A stretch of DNA of 64,000 nucleotides from positions 62,001 through 126,000 of the forward strand of contig CAVRWX010000019.1 of the NCBI GenBank assembly GCA_963725035.1, in the 5' to 3' direction. The translations under genes were made by a program, and so were the position numbers. Source of the DNA: JALZKA01 sp963725035 (GTDB lineage Bacteria > Actinomycetota > Thermoleophilia > Solirubrobacterales > 70-9). The notes beneath the pieces are model-generated. The model was not told where the DNA came from. It made no database searches and was given only the letters and a program-made list of their open reading frames with translations. Below, piece after piece: positions 17,687-26,031 of the stretch. The first letter of the stretch is position 1. Every line of letters begins with the position of its first letter.

Positions 17687-18348
17687 GCTGGTGCGGCGGT
17701 ATTCGCCACGGCCGCGAAGAGCTTCAGGCCGTCGTCCGACCCGGTGAGCGAGTCGACGGCGTGCTCGGGGTGGGGCATGAGGCCCATCACGTTGCCGGCC
17801 TCGTTGGCAACGCCCGCGATGTCGCGTGACGAGCCGTTGGGGTTCTGGCCCGGCGCGTAGCGCAGGACGACCTGGCCGCGCGCCTCGAGCTCGTCGAGGA
17901 CGGCCGTGGGTGCGAAGTAGCGGCCGCTCATGTGCTTGACCGGCACGGAGAGGAAGTCCTCGATCTCCAAGCCGCGAGTGAAGGCCGACTCGGTCGAGAC
18001 GACCTCCAGGTCGACCTGGCGGCAGAGGAAGCGGAGGCCGTCGTTCGGCAGGAGAGCGCCGGGCAAGAGCCCTGCCTCGCAGAGAACCTGGAAGCCGTTG
18101 CAGATGCCGAGCACCGGCCCCCCGTTCTCGGCGAAGTCGCGGACAGCGTCCATTACGGGTGCAAAGCGGGCGATTGCGCCTGCGCGTAGATAGTCCCCGT
18201 AGCTGAAGCCACCCGGCACCACCACCGCGTCGATCCCGTCGAGGCTCGTCTCCTCGTGCCAGACCATCCGGGCGTCGCCGACCCGCTCGCAGGCCGCCAG
18301 CGCGTCCCGCTCGTCGCAAGAGCCAGGGAACTGAAGGACGCCGAACAT
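17683..18348 (-). CDS. purQ: Phosphoribosylformylglycinamidine synthase, PurQ glutaminase subunit
   Basis: 221 residues, class I glutamine amidotransferase that feeds ammonia to PurL. Seen: GVLQFPGSCDERDAL, the oxyanion region VVPGGFSYGDYLRAG, nucleophile Cys in GPVLGICNGFQVLCEAGLLP, HMSGRYFAP, YAPGQNPNGSSRDIAG and the catalytic His-Glu in GLMPHPEHAVD. Complete triad and normal length. Starts 10 bases after the purS stop and overlaps the SpoIIAA-like gene by 4 bases, giving a compact operon. Confidence 0.96.
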   Translation of the reverse strand: MFGVLQFPGSCDERDALAACERVGDARMVWHEETSLDGIDAVVVPGGFSYGDYLRAGAIARFAPVMDAVRDFAENGGPVLGICNGFQVLCEAGLLPGALLPNDGLRFLCRQVDLEVVSTESAFTRGLEIEDFLSVPVKHMSGRYFAPTAVLDELEARGQVVLRYAPGQNPNGSSRDIAGVANEAGNVMGLMPHPEHAVDSLTGSDDGLKLFAAVANTAAPA

Positions 18349-18358
18349 CAGTGGTCCA

Positions 18359-18584
18359 CTAGCCGATCTCTTGGATCTCGTAGTCCTCGATCAAGGGGTT
18401 CGCGAGGAGCTTCTCGCAGAGCTCGGAGAGGTGCGAGGCGTCGTCCGCCTCGAGTTCCACGAGCCGGCCGACTGCGCACGTCACGCACGCTGTCGAAGCC
18501 GAGCGCGGGGAGCGCCCGCTCGACCGCCTTGCCCTGGGGATCGAGGATGCCCTCCTTGGGGCGGATAAGGACGCGCGCCTTCAC
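18359..18584 (-). CDS. purS: Phosphoribosylformylglycinamidine synthase, PurS subunit, frameshifted
   Basis: Small bridging subunit that docks PurQ on PurL. From GTG 18584: KARVLIRPKEGILDPQGKAV and ALPALGFDSVRDVR, then a one-base insertion near 18473; the restored frame reads VGRLVELEADDASHLSELC, EKLLANPLIEDYEIQEIG and stops at 18359. About 74 residues, right for PurS. PurS is needed whenever small PurL and PurQ are used, so a true knockout is unlikely and the shift is probably an assembly error. Sits between a sulfotransferase (10 bases upstream) and purQ. Confidence 0.88.
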
Positions 18585-18594
18585 CTTTCGAAAC

Positions 18595-19623
18595 CTAGCG
18601 AGGGTCCCGGCCGGTGGCGCGGCCAACCGCGCGGCGGGCCCGGCCCACGGCGGCGTCCAGGCGCGAGGGAGAGTCGGCGTCGGGCGAGCGGAGCTTCAAC
18701 GGGCGCGCGGTGCCCTTGAGCGCGAGGACCTCTCCGTAGCCGGCGTCCTCCAGCGCCTCCTCCATGCCGAGCGCCTTCGCGGCGGCGGCCCAGCGCGGGT
18801 CGTCGCCCCACGGGATGTCCGCGTCGCGGCGGACGTGATCATCCGCCCACTGGCGAACTCCGTCGGGCGTTCCCCGGCCGATCGCGTCGTAGATGCGGTT
18901 GAGCTCGCCCTCGGGATCAACGCGGACGTCCTCCAGGCGGACCATGACGTAGCGCTCGCCGAAGAGCCTGCGGCCGTCGGTCCACAGGCCGTCCCACGCT
19001 GCCTTCCAGACGACCAGCGGGCGCATGAAGTCGGGGACGCCGCGCTCGAGCCCCTCGTGCTCGCCGGCGGCAAGGACGTTCCGCGCGATCACGCTCGAGG
19101 ACCACAGCTTGCGGCGGGTCCACGCCTCGAAGAACGCGTCGGCGTCCGCGTAGCGGGTCGAGTGACGGCGTCCGCGGCCGAGGAGCATCGACCCCGCGAC
19201 CGCACGCGGGTCGCGGACGATGTGGACCAGGGTCGCCGCGGGATCGACTCTGTGAAGGTCGGGCACCTTGCGAAACAGGCGCACCTCCTTGATCAGAACG
19301 TTCGGCGCCCGCTCCAGGAGGTAGGAGAGGAAGTCGACTCCCCAGGAGGGAAGCGCCGGGTGGAGCTCCAGGGCGGGAGCTCTGGGCCCGCCGTGGTTGA
19401 AGAGCTCGAGCGGGACCCCCGGGTGCTCGTCGCGCTTGAACTCGCGCCTGATCTGGCGCGTCTCGGCGAAGAGGTCCTCGGCGCGTGCGCCCGAGCCGCC
19501 GCCAGGCGTCTCCGCGTCTTCGCGGAACGGCTCGTAGAAGCGCTGAAGGTCCGGGTCCTCGGCGAACGCGTCGTAGAGGATCGTCGTCCCCGAGCGGCGC
19601 ATGCCTTGGATGAAGACGTTCAC
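18595..19623 (-). CDS. Sulfotransferase (ST4) inside the purine operon
   Basis: 342 residues. N-terminus MNVFIQGMRRSGTTILYDAF is the phosphosulfate loop placed at the very start. Next come FYEPFREDAE, NVLIKEVRLFRKVPDLHRV and LVHIVRDPRAVAGSMLLG, the 3'-phosphate region. It differs from the six short paralogues in lacking the IPPETHF segment and the ELGYP tail, and has a basic C-terminus. It is located 22 bases after purC and 10 bases before purS on the same strand, so it must be co-transcribed with purine genes. Substrate unknown; the longer middle insert suggests a different acceptor from the other sulfotransferases. Confidence 0.82.
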   Translation of the reverse strand: MNVFIQGMRRSGTTILYDAFAEDPDLQRFYEPFREDAETPGGGSGARAEDLFAETRQIRREFKRDEHPGVPLELFNHGGPRAPALELHPALPSWGVDFLSYLLERAPNVLIKEVRLFRKVPDLHRVDPAATLVHIVRDPRAVAGSMLLGRGRRHSTRYADADAFFEAWTRRKLWSSSVIARNVLAAGEHEGLERGVPDFMRPLVVWKAAWDGLWTDGRRLFGERYVMVRLEDVRVDPEGELNRIYDAIGRGTPDGVRQWADDHVRRDADIPWGDDPRWAAAAKALGMEEALEDAGYGEVLALKGTARPLKLRSPDADSPSRLDAAVGRARRAVGRATGRDPR

Positions 19624-19645
19624 GGGGGAGACGCTACAAGTGCCG

Positions 19646-20500
19646 CTAAAAGTCGCGGCCGGTGATGCGCTCGTACGCCTCGACGTACTTGGCGCGGGTG
19701 CCCTGGACGATCTCGTCGGGCAGCTCGGGGCCTGGCGGCGAGTGGTCCCAGCCTGAGTCGTCGAGCCAGTCGCGTACGTACTGCTTGTCGAAGGACGACT
19801 GTCCGCGGCCCGCCTCGTAGTCGTCGGCGGGCCAGAAGCGCGACGAGTCGGGGGTCAGGACCTCATCGCCCAGGACGATCTCGGCCCCGGGGGAGGCGCC
19901 GAACTCGAACTTCGTGTCGGCGATGATGATCCCGCGCTCCAGAGCGTGCGCGGCGGCGTGCTCGTAAAGGGCGATCGAGGTGTCGCGGAGGCCTTCCATC
20001 AGCGCGCGATCGCCGATTGTCTCGACGGCCCGCTCGAAGGAGATGTTCTCGTCGTGGTCGCCGACCTCGGCCTTGGTCGCCGGCGTGAAGATCGGCTCGG
20101 GCAGCTTCTGCGACTCCTGAAGGCCCTCGGGCAGCTTGATCCCGCACACCTCGCCGGTCTTGCCGTACTCCTTCCAGCCCGAGCCGGTGATGTAGCCGCG
20201 GACGACGCACTCGACCGGGTACATCTGGAGCTTCTTCACCCGCAGCCCCCGGCCCTCGGCCTCGGGCGGCACCTCGGCGGTGATCATGTGGTTCGGGCAG
20301 ATGTGGCCGGTCGTCTCGAACCAGAAGACCGACATACGCGTGAGCACCGCGCCCTTGTCGGAGATCGGCGTGGGGAGGACGACATCGTAGGCGGAGATGC
20401 GATCGGAGGCGACCATCAGGAGGTCGTCCTCGATCTCGTACATCTCGCGCACCTTTCCGGAGGCGACGAGCTTCAGGTCTGCGAGGGCTTCGGGCGTCAC
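19646..20500 (-). CDS. purC: SAICAR synthase
   Basis: PurC joins aspartate to CAIR using ATP. GTG start at 20500 gives a 284-residue protein, the usual compact size. Landmarks: KLVASGKVREMYEIEDDLL, MVASDRISAYDVVLPTPISD, KGAVLTRMSVFWFE, MYPVECVVRGYITGSGWKEY, GIIIADTKFEFG, LGDEVLTPDSSRFWPADDY and SFDKQYVRDWLD. All conserved, frame intact. The P450 gene begins only 25 bases away on the other strand, so the two promoters must overlap. First gene of the purC-ST4-purS-purQ-SpoIIAA-like run. Confidence 0.97.
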   Translation of the reverse strand: MTPEALADLKLVASGKVREMYEIEDDLLMVASDRISAYDVVLPTPISDKGAVLTRMSVFWFETTGHICPNHMITAEVPPEAEGRGLRVKKLQMYPVECVVRGYITGSGWKEYGKTGEVCGIKLPEGLQESQKLPEPIFTPATKAEVGDHDENISFERAVETIGDRALMEGLRDTSIALYEHAAAHALERGIIIADTKFEFGASPGAEIVLGDEVLTPDSSRFWPADDYEAGRGQSSFDKQYVRDWLDDSGWDHSPPGPELPDEIVQGTRAKYVEAYERITGRDF

Positions 20501-20525
20501 GGCGGCCAATCTAACATCCGCACCG

Positions 20526-21827
20526 ATGGCTTCTCCGCCAAGCGTGCCGCTTTCGAAGCCGATCCAGACGATGCGCTTCCTCGTTCGGCCGATCAGCTTC
20601 ATGCAGCACTGGCGCCGCGAGCTTGGAGAGACGTTCGGCGCGTCCCTCATCGGCCCCGGCGAGGTGGTCTTCATCTCGGACGCGGAGTCGGTCAAGGCCC
20701 TCTATTCGCGCGACCGCCAGAACACGATCGCGCCGGGCCGGAACATCGTCCTGCGGCCGCTTCTCGGCGACGGGTCGCTGCTCCTCCAGGAGGGCGACGA
20801 GCATCTGCGCCGCCGCAAACTGATGCTGCCGCCGTTCCACGGCGAGCGCATGCGCGCCTACGAGGACGTGATCGAAGAGGTGACCCGCAACGCGATCGCC
20901 GGGTGGCGCCAGGGCGAGGAGTTCGCCCTCCACCCGACGATGCAGGCGATCACGCTCGAGGTGATCCTGCGCGCGGTCTTCGGTGTCGAGGAAGGGAACC
21001 GCCACGACGAGCTCTCCGAGGGGCTCACCGAGATCCTGGCGGCGAGCGGGTCACCGCGCGCCATCGGCCTCTTGTCTCCCACCGTGCGCAACTCGCCGCC
21101 CTACAAGCGCCTTACGGGCATGATCGCGCGCGTGGACGAGCTGCTCGCCGCTCAGATCGCAGAGCGTCGCGCCGACCCCGCCCTGGACGAGCGCGACGAC
21201 ATCCTCTCGATGCTGATCTCGGCCCGCTTCGAGGACGGCTCCGAGATGTCGGACTCAGAGATCCGAGACCAGCTCATGACGCTTCTTCTCGCCGGCCACG
21301 AGACGACCGCGACCGCCTTGGCATGGGCGTTCGACCTCCTCTTCCGGCGCCCAGATGCGTACGAGCGCCTGGTCGAGGAGATCCGGGCGGGGGACGATCA
21401 CACATACCTCGACGCCGTCATCTCGGAGACGCTCCGCATCCGGCCGGTCGTCCCGTTCACGGGCCGTGAGCTGCGCGAGCCGTCAACGTTCGACGGTTTC
21501 GACTTCGAGCCGGGGCAGATCATCCTGGCCTCGATCTGGCTCACCCACACGCGGCCCGATCTCTACCCGGAGCCGTTCGCGTTCCGGCCCGAGCGCTTCC
21601 TCAACGGCGCGCTGGAGACCTACTCGTGGGTGCCGTTCGGCGGCGGGACCCGGCGCTGCATCGGCGCCGCCTTCGCCCAGCTCGAGATGCGGGTTGCGCT
21701 TCAGACGATCATCCGCGAGTACGACCTGGGCCCCGCGTCGCCGGAGCCGGAGCGCCCGATCCGTCGCAACGTGACCATGTCGCCCGCGAAGGGCACGATG
21801 GCGATCGCCGAGCGCTTGAATCAGTGA
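20526..21827 (+). CDS. Cytochrome P450
   Basis: 433 residues, soluble bacterial class P450 with no membrane anchor. I-helix oxygen-binding motif AGHETT at 256-261, ExxR (ETLR) at 301-304, PERF-like FRPERFLN at 353-360, and the heme loop FGGGTRRCIG with Cys378. The first ~110 residues (GDGSLLLQEGDEHLRRRKLM, PPFHGERM) resemble the CYP110/CYP211-like group acting on fatty-acid or terpenoid substrates; that sub-assignment is uncertain. Divergent from purC by 25 bases and convergent with ST5 (6 bases). It could hydroxylate a lipid that is later sulfated, but no direct evidence exists. Redox partners are not seen nearby. Confidence 0.93.
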   Translation: MASPPSVPLSKPIQTMRFLVRPISFMQHWRRELGETFGASLIGPGEVVFISDAESVKALYSRDRQNTIAPGRNIVLRPLLGDGSLLLQEGDEHLRRRKLMLPPFHGERMRAYEDVIEEVTRNAIAGWRQGEEFALHPTMQAITLEVILRAVFGVEEGNRHDELSEGLTEILAASGSPRAIGLLSPTVRNSPPYKRLTGMIARVDELLAAQIAERRADPALDERDDILSMLISARFEDGSEMSDSEIRDQLMTLLLAGHETTATALAWAFDLLFRRPDAYERLVEEIRAGDDHTYLDAVISETLRIRPVVPFTGRELREPSTFDGFDFEPGQIILASIWLTHTRPDLYPEPFAFRPERFLNGALETYSWVPFGGGTRRCIGAAFAQLEMRVALQTIIREYDLGPASPEPERPIRRNVTMSPAKGTMAIAERLNQ

Positions 21828-21833
21828 TCCGGC

Positions 21834-22760
21834 CTAGGAGCCGCTGAGCGGATACCCCAGCTCTTCGAGCATCTCGCCCGCGACCTCCTCGAATGTCGCG
21901 AGGTCGGCCGGGTCCATCTCGCGGCGCCAGGCTTCGACCCGCTCATCTGAGAGCGGCTGCGAGGCCATCTGGTGAGCCTCCATCCGGGTTTCGGCGTCCA
22001 GCTCGCGAGCGCCGCCCTGGGCGGGAAGGGCCTTGGCGATCTCGCCCAGCCGCTCCTCGGCCCCCTCGTGGTGGCGGAGCATCACGGGGTCGAAGTCCAG
22101 GCTCACGAACTCGCACACCCTCCGAAGCTGCGCCTCGGGATCCTCGACGAGGGTCTCGTAGCGGACCTCGATGTACTTGTCGGGAATCTTGGTCGATAGC
22201 TGGCGCGCCCTCTTGACGCGCTGCTGCCAGCGCTTGGCCGCCTCCTCGACGGGGGTCGGCCGCTCTGACTTCGACCACTGCGACAAGACGACATCGCGGC
22301 CATCACGAATCACATGGATGAATCGCGCCTCGGGCAACGCCTTCGAGATCCGCATCATTCGCACCTGGTAACCGGGGGTCTTGTCGCCCCAGCGCGGCTT
22401 GCCCTTCTCCTTCGCGTAGAGGTCGTAAAAGCAGCGCACCGCCGAGGTCGGATCGAGGGGATCCAGGCGCGCCAAGCGTCGCCTGAGTAGGTCGGCATCC
22501 ATCTCGAAGTCGTCCCAGCGCCGGTTCTTGGTGAAGGACTTGAAGACCTTTCTGAGGTTCGGATCATCCCGGCTTGCGTGCCTGATCACCTTGGGAATGA
22601 AGTGGGTCTCCGGCGGGATGGTGAGCTCGGGGTGGGAGTCCATCATCAGCCGGAGGAGGGTCGTCCCCGAGCGGGTGACGCCGACGATGAACGGCGCGGG
22701 CTCGCGCTCCTGGGAGCTCAGGTCGATCTTTCGCCTAAACACGCTTGGCAGGCTAGCCAC
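21834..22760 (-). CDS. PAPS-dependent sulfotransferase (ST5)
   Basis: 308 residues from a GTG start. Loop GVTRSGTTLLRLMMDSHPEL, IPPETHFIPKVI, WGDKTPGYQVRMMRISKALP, FIHVIRDGRDVVLSQWSKSE, YIEVRYETLVEDPEAQLRRV and the shared tail EVAGEMLEELGYPLSGS. Starts 3 bases after the stop of the upstream GT2, so it closes a four-gene unit (ST6, GT2-b, GT2-a, ST5). No secretion signal; acts in the cytosol with PAPS as donor by family knowledge. Its stop is 6 bases from the convergent P450. Confidence 0.86.
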   Translation of the reverse strand: MASLPSVFRRKIDLSSQEREPAPFIVGVTRSGTTLLRLMMDSHPELTIPPETHFIPKVIRHASRDDPNLRKVFKSFTKNRRWDDFEMDADLLRRRLARLDPLDPTSAVRCFYDLYAKEKGKPRWGDKTPGYQVRMMRISKALPEARFIHVIRDGRDVVLSQWSKSERPTPVEEAAKRWQQRVKRARQLSTKIPDKYIEVRYETLVEDPEAQLRRVCEFVSLDFDPVMLRHHEGAEERLGEIAKALPAQGGARELDAETRMEAHQMASQPLSDERVEAWRREMDPADLATFEEVAGEMLEELGYPLSGS

Positions 22761-22763
22761 GGG

Positions 22764-23993
22764 TCAAGATCCCTTTCGGTGGACCAGGCGGGCCATCGAC
22801 CGCCTCACCCGGTTGAGCGGGCGCGCTTCGATCTTGGCCAGGCGCCCGCGCACTCTCTTGAGCTTTCGCCGTGCCCTCTTCTTGGCTCGCTGGGCCTTCT
22901 CCGCTTCGGCTTCCGCCTCGCGCAGGCTCTCCCGCGCGTTGGCCAGGCGCCCGATCAGGAGCCTTTGCGTCCTGGACATCACGCGCATGGTCTCCAGCTC
23001 GAGCTCCTCCGCTTCTGCCCGGAGCTCCTCGGGGCTCGGCTGGGGCCGGGGCGGCAGGGGGGTTGGGCCGTCCGCTGCCATCGGGTCGAGGCAGAGCGCC
23101 AAGAAGGCCGCGAAGCGCCGGTCGACGACGAGCTCGCCCGCCGCAATCCGGCGCTCGACCTCCTCTTGGCTTTCGATCTGCGACTCGTAGAACTCGCGAA
23201 GCGTGCCATTCTCGATGTGCTCGCGCACCACCTTGCGATTGCCGCGGTCGGCGAAGGCGCCGTGGAGGACCGTGGTGCGGGCCTTGCGCTCGAACTGCTC
23301 ATAGGTCCGGAGCGGGAAGTGGAAGGTCCGGAGCGGATGGTTTGGAGCCCAGACGAGCTTCTCGTCGTCGCCCTCGTCGATCTCGTCGCGGGCTCCCCGC
23401 AGAACCGGGCGGCCCGGGGAGCGAATGGCGAGCCCGTCTCCGTCGGGAGCCGCCAGGGCAACGTCATGAGCGCCGCGGTGAAGGACGACAACGTTCGGTT
23501 CGGCGCGATGGGCCACCTTCGGCCGGAGCCTCGCGCGCGTCTCGCGGACGTCCATTCGCTCGGCGAAGTGCCGGTCGTCCTCGGGCCTGGTGACGAACTC
23601 CGAGCGCGGCGAGATCACTGCGCCGAACTCGGGGGGAATCCCGGCCAGCGCCTCGGGGATCGTGCCCTGCACGGGCCACCAGAACTCGTCGGCGTCGTTG
23701 TGGATGACCCAGTCGGCGCCGAGCTCTTCGGCCGCGAAGCGAGCCATCTTCGTCAGCCAATGGCGCGACTCTTGCCGAAAGTCCTCCGCGGGCTCGTCGA
23801 AGACGCGCATGAGGCCCCGGTCCTCGAAGCCCGCAAGGATCTCGCGCGTGCCGTCGGTGGACCCGTTGTCCGCGGCCAGGAAGGTGTCGATGCCCTGCCC
23901 CACGTGGTAGCGCACGTTGTCCGCGATGACGTCGGCCTCGTCGCGGAGCTTGTAGGTCATGACGACCTTGGGGAGACCGCGCTCAGCGTTCAT
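22764..23993 (-). CDS. GT2-like glycosyltransferase with coiled-coil tail (GT2-a)
   Basis: 409 residues. The N-terminal ~260 residues form a GT2-type (glyco_tranf_2_4 group) domain: VVMTYKLRDEADVIADNVRY, DTFLAADNGSTDGTREIL and VIHNDADEFWWPV, where the DAD is the DxD metal site. A conserved HFPLRTYEQFERKA segment follows. From about 310 the protein turns into a long, charged alpha-helical coiled coil rich in Glu, Arg and Lys, ending in basic RKLKRVRGRLAKIEA. The coil could mediate oligomerisation or membrane docking. Overlaps the end of the paralogue GT2-b by 11 bases. Sugar specificity unknown. Confidence 0.84.
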   Translation of the reverse strand: MNAERGLPKVVMTYKLRDEADVIADNVRYHVGQGIDTFLAADNGSTDGTREILAGFEDRGLMRVFDEPAEDFRQESRHWLTKMARFAAEELGADWVIHNDADEFWWPVQGTIPEALAGIPPEFGAVISPRSEFVTRPEDDRHFAERMDVRETRARLRPKVAHRAEPNVVVLHRGAHDVALAAPDGDGLAIRSPGRPVLRGARDEIDEGDDEKLVWAPNHPLRTFHFPLRTYEQFERKARTTVLHGAFADRGNRKVVREHIENGTLREFYESQIESQEEVERRIAAGELVVDRRFAAFLALCLDPMAADGPTPLPPRPQPSPEELRAEAEELELETMRVMSRTQRLLIGRLANARESLREAEAEAEKAQRAKKRARRKLKRVRGRLAKIEARPLNRVRRSMARLVHRKGS

Positions 23994-25152
23994 CGGCTGA
24001 CCGGCCCAGTGCGCGCCCGGCTGCTTTTCGGGCTCGCCGCATCGGCGTGTCCTGGAGCGAGTCGACCCTCTTCTTGAGCCCGCGGTTGCGCTTGCGAAGG
24101 CGCTTCACCTTCTTTTCGAGCTGTCGCGACTCCTTCCGGGTGTCGCCCAGTCGCTCGAGCATGAGAGTCTCCGAGCGAAGCAGCGCGTGCATCCCGTCCT
24201 CGGCCACCTCGGCTGCCTCGTCCGCCGCGGCACTGGCGGCGAGAGGCTGCCGGCTCTTCAGGAGGCTGGGATCGGCGGCGAAGTCCGGGCAATCGCGGAT
24301 CACGTCGCGGATACGGGTGTCCTCGACCAGGTGACCGCGCCCGATCGCGTCCGCGACGGCGGCATCCTGAGGCGCGTAATTCGCGTAGACCTCCTCGAGC
24401 CTGTCCTCCCCAAGTGCGGCGTAGATCTCCTGCGCGCGCTCGTCGCCGGTGTGGCGCTCCCCGGCGAGGGAGATCTCGACCCGCCTTCGGTACTGATCGT
24501 AGGAGCGAACCGGGTAGTGGAGGATCCTCATCGGGAACACGGGCGCGGGGGTCAGCCAGCCCTCGGCCTCGATCGTGTCCTCCACCGCGGAGCGCAGCCA
24601 GGGCCGCCCCCGGTGCCCCGGCGCTCCCGCGCCGGGCAGTGCCACACGGTGAGCTCCGGACGGCGCGACGATCTCAGGATGGGCGCGGTGGGCGAGCTTG
24701 GGCCTGACCGTTGAGAGCCGCTCGCGGATGGTCATCCGCTCGTAGAAGGGACCGGGGCCGTCGGGCCGTGCCACGAACTCCGGCCTGGGGGCGGCGACCG
24801 CCATGTAGCGCTCGGGGACACTTTCAAGCGCGGTCTTCAGATCACCCGAGAGCGGCCACCAGAACTCGTCCGCGTCGTTGTTGATCACCCAGTCGGCGCC
24901 GTGCTCGGTGGCGGCCAGTCGCGCCATGTCCGTCACCCACTCGGGGTTGGGCCGGTAGAACTCGTCGGCCGGCTTTTCCAGGATCTGTGCAAGGCCGGCC
25001 TTCAGGTAGCGCTCCAGGATCTCCGGAGTCTCGTCCGCGGAGCCGTTGTCCGTGATGACGAAGAAGTCCACGCCCGCCGCGAGGTGAAAGCGCAGGTTCG
25101 CGTCGATGACGTCGCCCTCATCGCGGATCTTGAGGGTCATGACGAGCTTCAT
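23983..25152 (-). CDS. GT2-like glycosyltransferase with coiled-coil tail (GT2-b)
   Basis: 389 residues from ATG 25152, chosen because it overlaps the ST6 stop (ATGA). Same plan as GT2-a: LVMTLKIRDEGDVIDANLRF, FFVITDNGSADETPEILERY, VINNDADEFWWPLSGDL, RILHYPVRSYDQYRRRVE, then from about 300 a helical tail ending in a strongly basic coil (LEKKVKRLRKRNRGLKKRV). The two proteins share the NDADEFWWP site exactly and are clearly tandem duplicates that have diverged. Family members are often annotated only as 'glycosyltransferase family 2' in polysaccharide loci. Confidence 0.84.
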   Translation of the reverse strand: MKLVMTLKIRDEGDVIDANLRFHLAAGVDFFVITDNGSADETPEILERYLKAGLAQILEKPADEFYRPNPEWVTDMARLAATEHGADWVINNDADEFWWPLSGDLKTALESVPERYMAVAAPRPEFVARPDGPGPFYERMTIRERLSTVRPKLAHRAHPEIVAPSGAHRVALPGAGAPGHRGRPWLRSAVEDTIEAEGWLTPAPVFPMRILHYPVRSYDQYRRRVEISLAGERHTGDERAQEIYAALGEDRLEEVYANYAPQDAAVADAIGRGHLVEDTRIRDVIRDCPDFAADPSLLKSRQPLAASAAADEAAEVAEDGMHALLRSETLMLERLGDTRKESRQLEKKVKRLRKRNRGLKKRVDSLQDTPMRRARKAAGRALGRSADER

Positions 25153-25979
25153 CCGGCGTCGGCGAAATTTCTCCAGAGCGAGAGGTCGAGCTCGGGCCAA
25201 AGATCAGCCAGCCTCAGGACGTCGTCGCGGTAGCGCTCCGTCAGCTCGGATCGCATCGCCTCCGTCAACTCCGGGTTCGGAGTCGAGGGCTTGGTGTGCT
25301 CGAAAAGACGTTCGGGCGATTCCGCGGACCCATCGAGGCCCAGGAAGTCCCACGTCCGCCGAAGTTCCGCCTCGGGCTCGTCGCGACAGCGCTCGAGCTG
25401 CAGCATGAGCACCTGGTCACGGGGGAAGATTGCGAACAGCCTGCGGATCTGCTCCGAGTAGTAGCCGCGGTTCATCGCGTCTGCCAGCTCGTTCAGCTCG
25501 ACCTCGCGGCCGTCGCGATCGGCCATGCGGAGCTCTCGTCCCAGCCCGGAGCGGAAGCGGTCCACCGGATCGCGGAGCGTGACCAGGATCCGCGCCTCGG
25601 GGGCCGCCTGGCGGAGCAGCGGCAGCGACCAGTAGTCGTGCATGTAGCGCGGGGTCCACTCGCCCGTCTTCTTGCCTTCCGGGCGGGGGAAGTACTCGTG
25701 GTAGCGCTCGATGAAGTCGTCGGCCACCTCGCCGTTCCAGAACTGGTCGAAGTAGTGAAGCTCCTTGCCGAGCCCGCCCACGCGGACGACGTCTGGGTGC
25801 TGCCTTACGGCACCTCGCCACCACCAGGTCGTGCCGCAGCGCTGGGCGCCGACGCCGACAAAATCGGGTGGTCCCGTGCGCCAGCCATCGGGACAGCGAG
25901 GCGGCGGCGGGACGGACGCCCACCGGGGTACCGGCCTGGCCGACGCATCCTTGGGCGTGGAGTCAGTCGTCTCGGGCAT
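25149..25979 (-). CDS. Sulfotransferase, heparan-type domain (ST6)
   Basis: About 276 residues. Loop VGVGAQRCGTTWWWRGAVRQ (GAQRCGTT, the form found in NDST/sulfotransferase-1 type enzymes), then HPDVVRVGGLGKELHYFDQF with the KELHYFD segment typical of glycan sulfotransferases, GEWTPRYMHD, ILVTLRDPVDRFRSGLGREL and YYSEQIRRLFAIFPRDQVLM. This is a different subfamily from the short paralogues and is the best hint that a polysaccharide is the acceptor. Start is unsure: ATG 25979 (MPETTDST) or 26021 (MAGRVAWHLL). First gene of the ST6-GT2-b-GT2-a-ST5 unit, divergent from ST7. Confidence 0.85.
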   Translation of the reverse strand: MPETTDSTPKDASARPVPRWASVPPPPRCPDGWRTGPPDFVGVGAQRCGTTWWWRGAVRQHPDVVRVGGLGKELHYFDQFWNGEVADDFIERYHEYFPRPEGKKTGEWTPRYMHDYWSLPLLRQAAPEARILVTLRDPVDRFRSGLGRELRMADRDGREVELNELADAMNRGYYSEQIRRLFAIFPRDQVLMLQLERCRDEPEAELRRTWDFLGLDGSAESPERLFEHTKPSTPNPELTEAMRSELTERYRDDVLRLADLWPELDLSLWRNFADAG

Positions 25980-26031
25980 GCGGAGGAAGTTGAGCAGATG
26001 CCACGCTACCCGACCCGCCATGATTGCCCCG

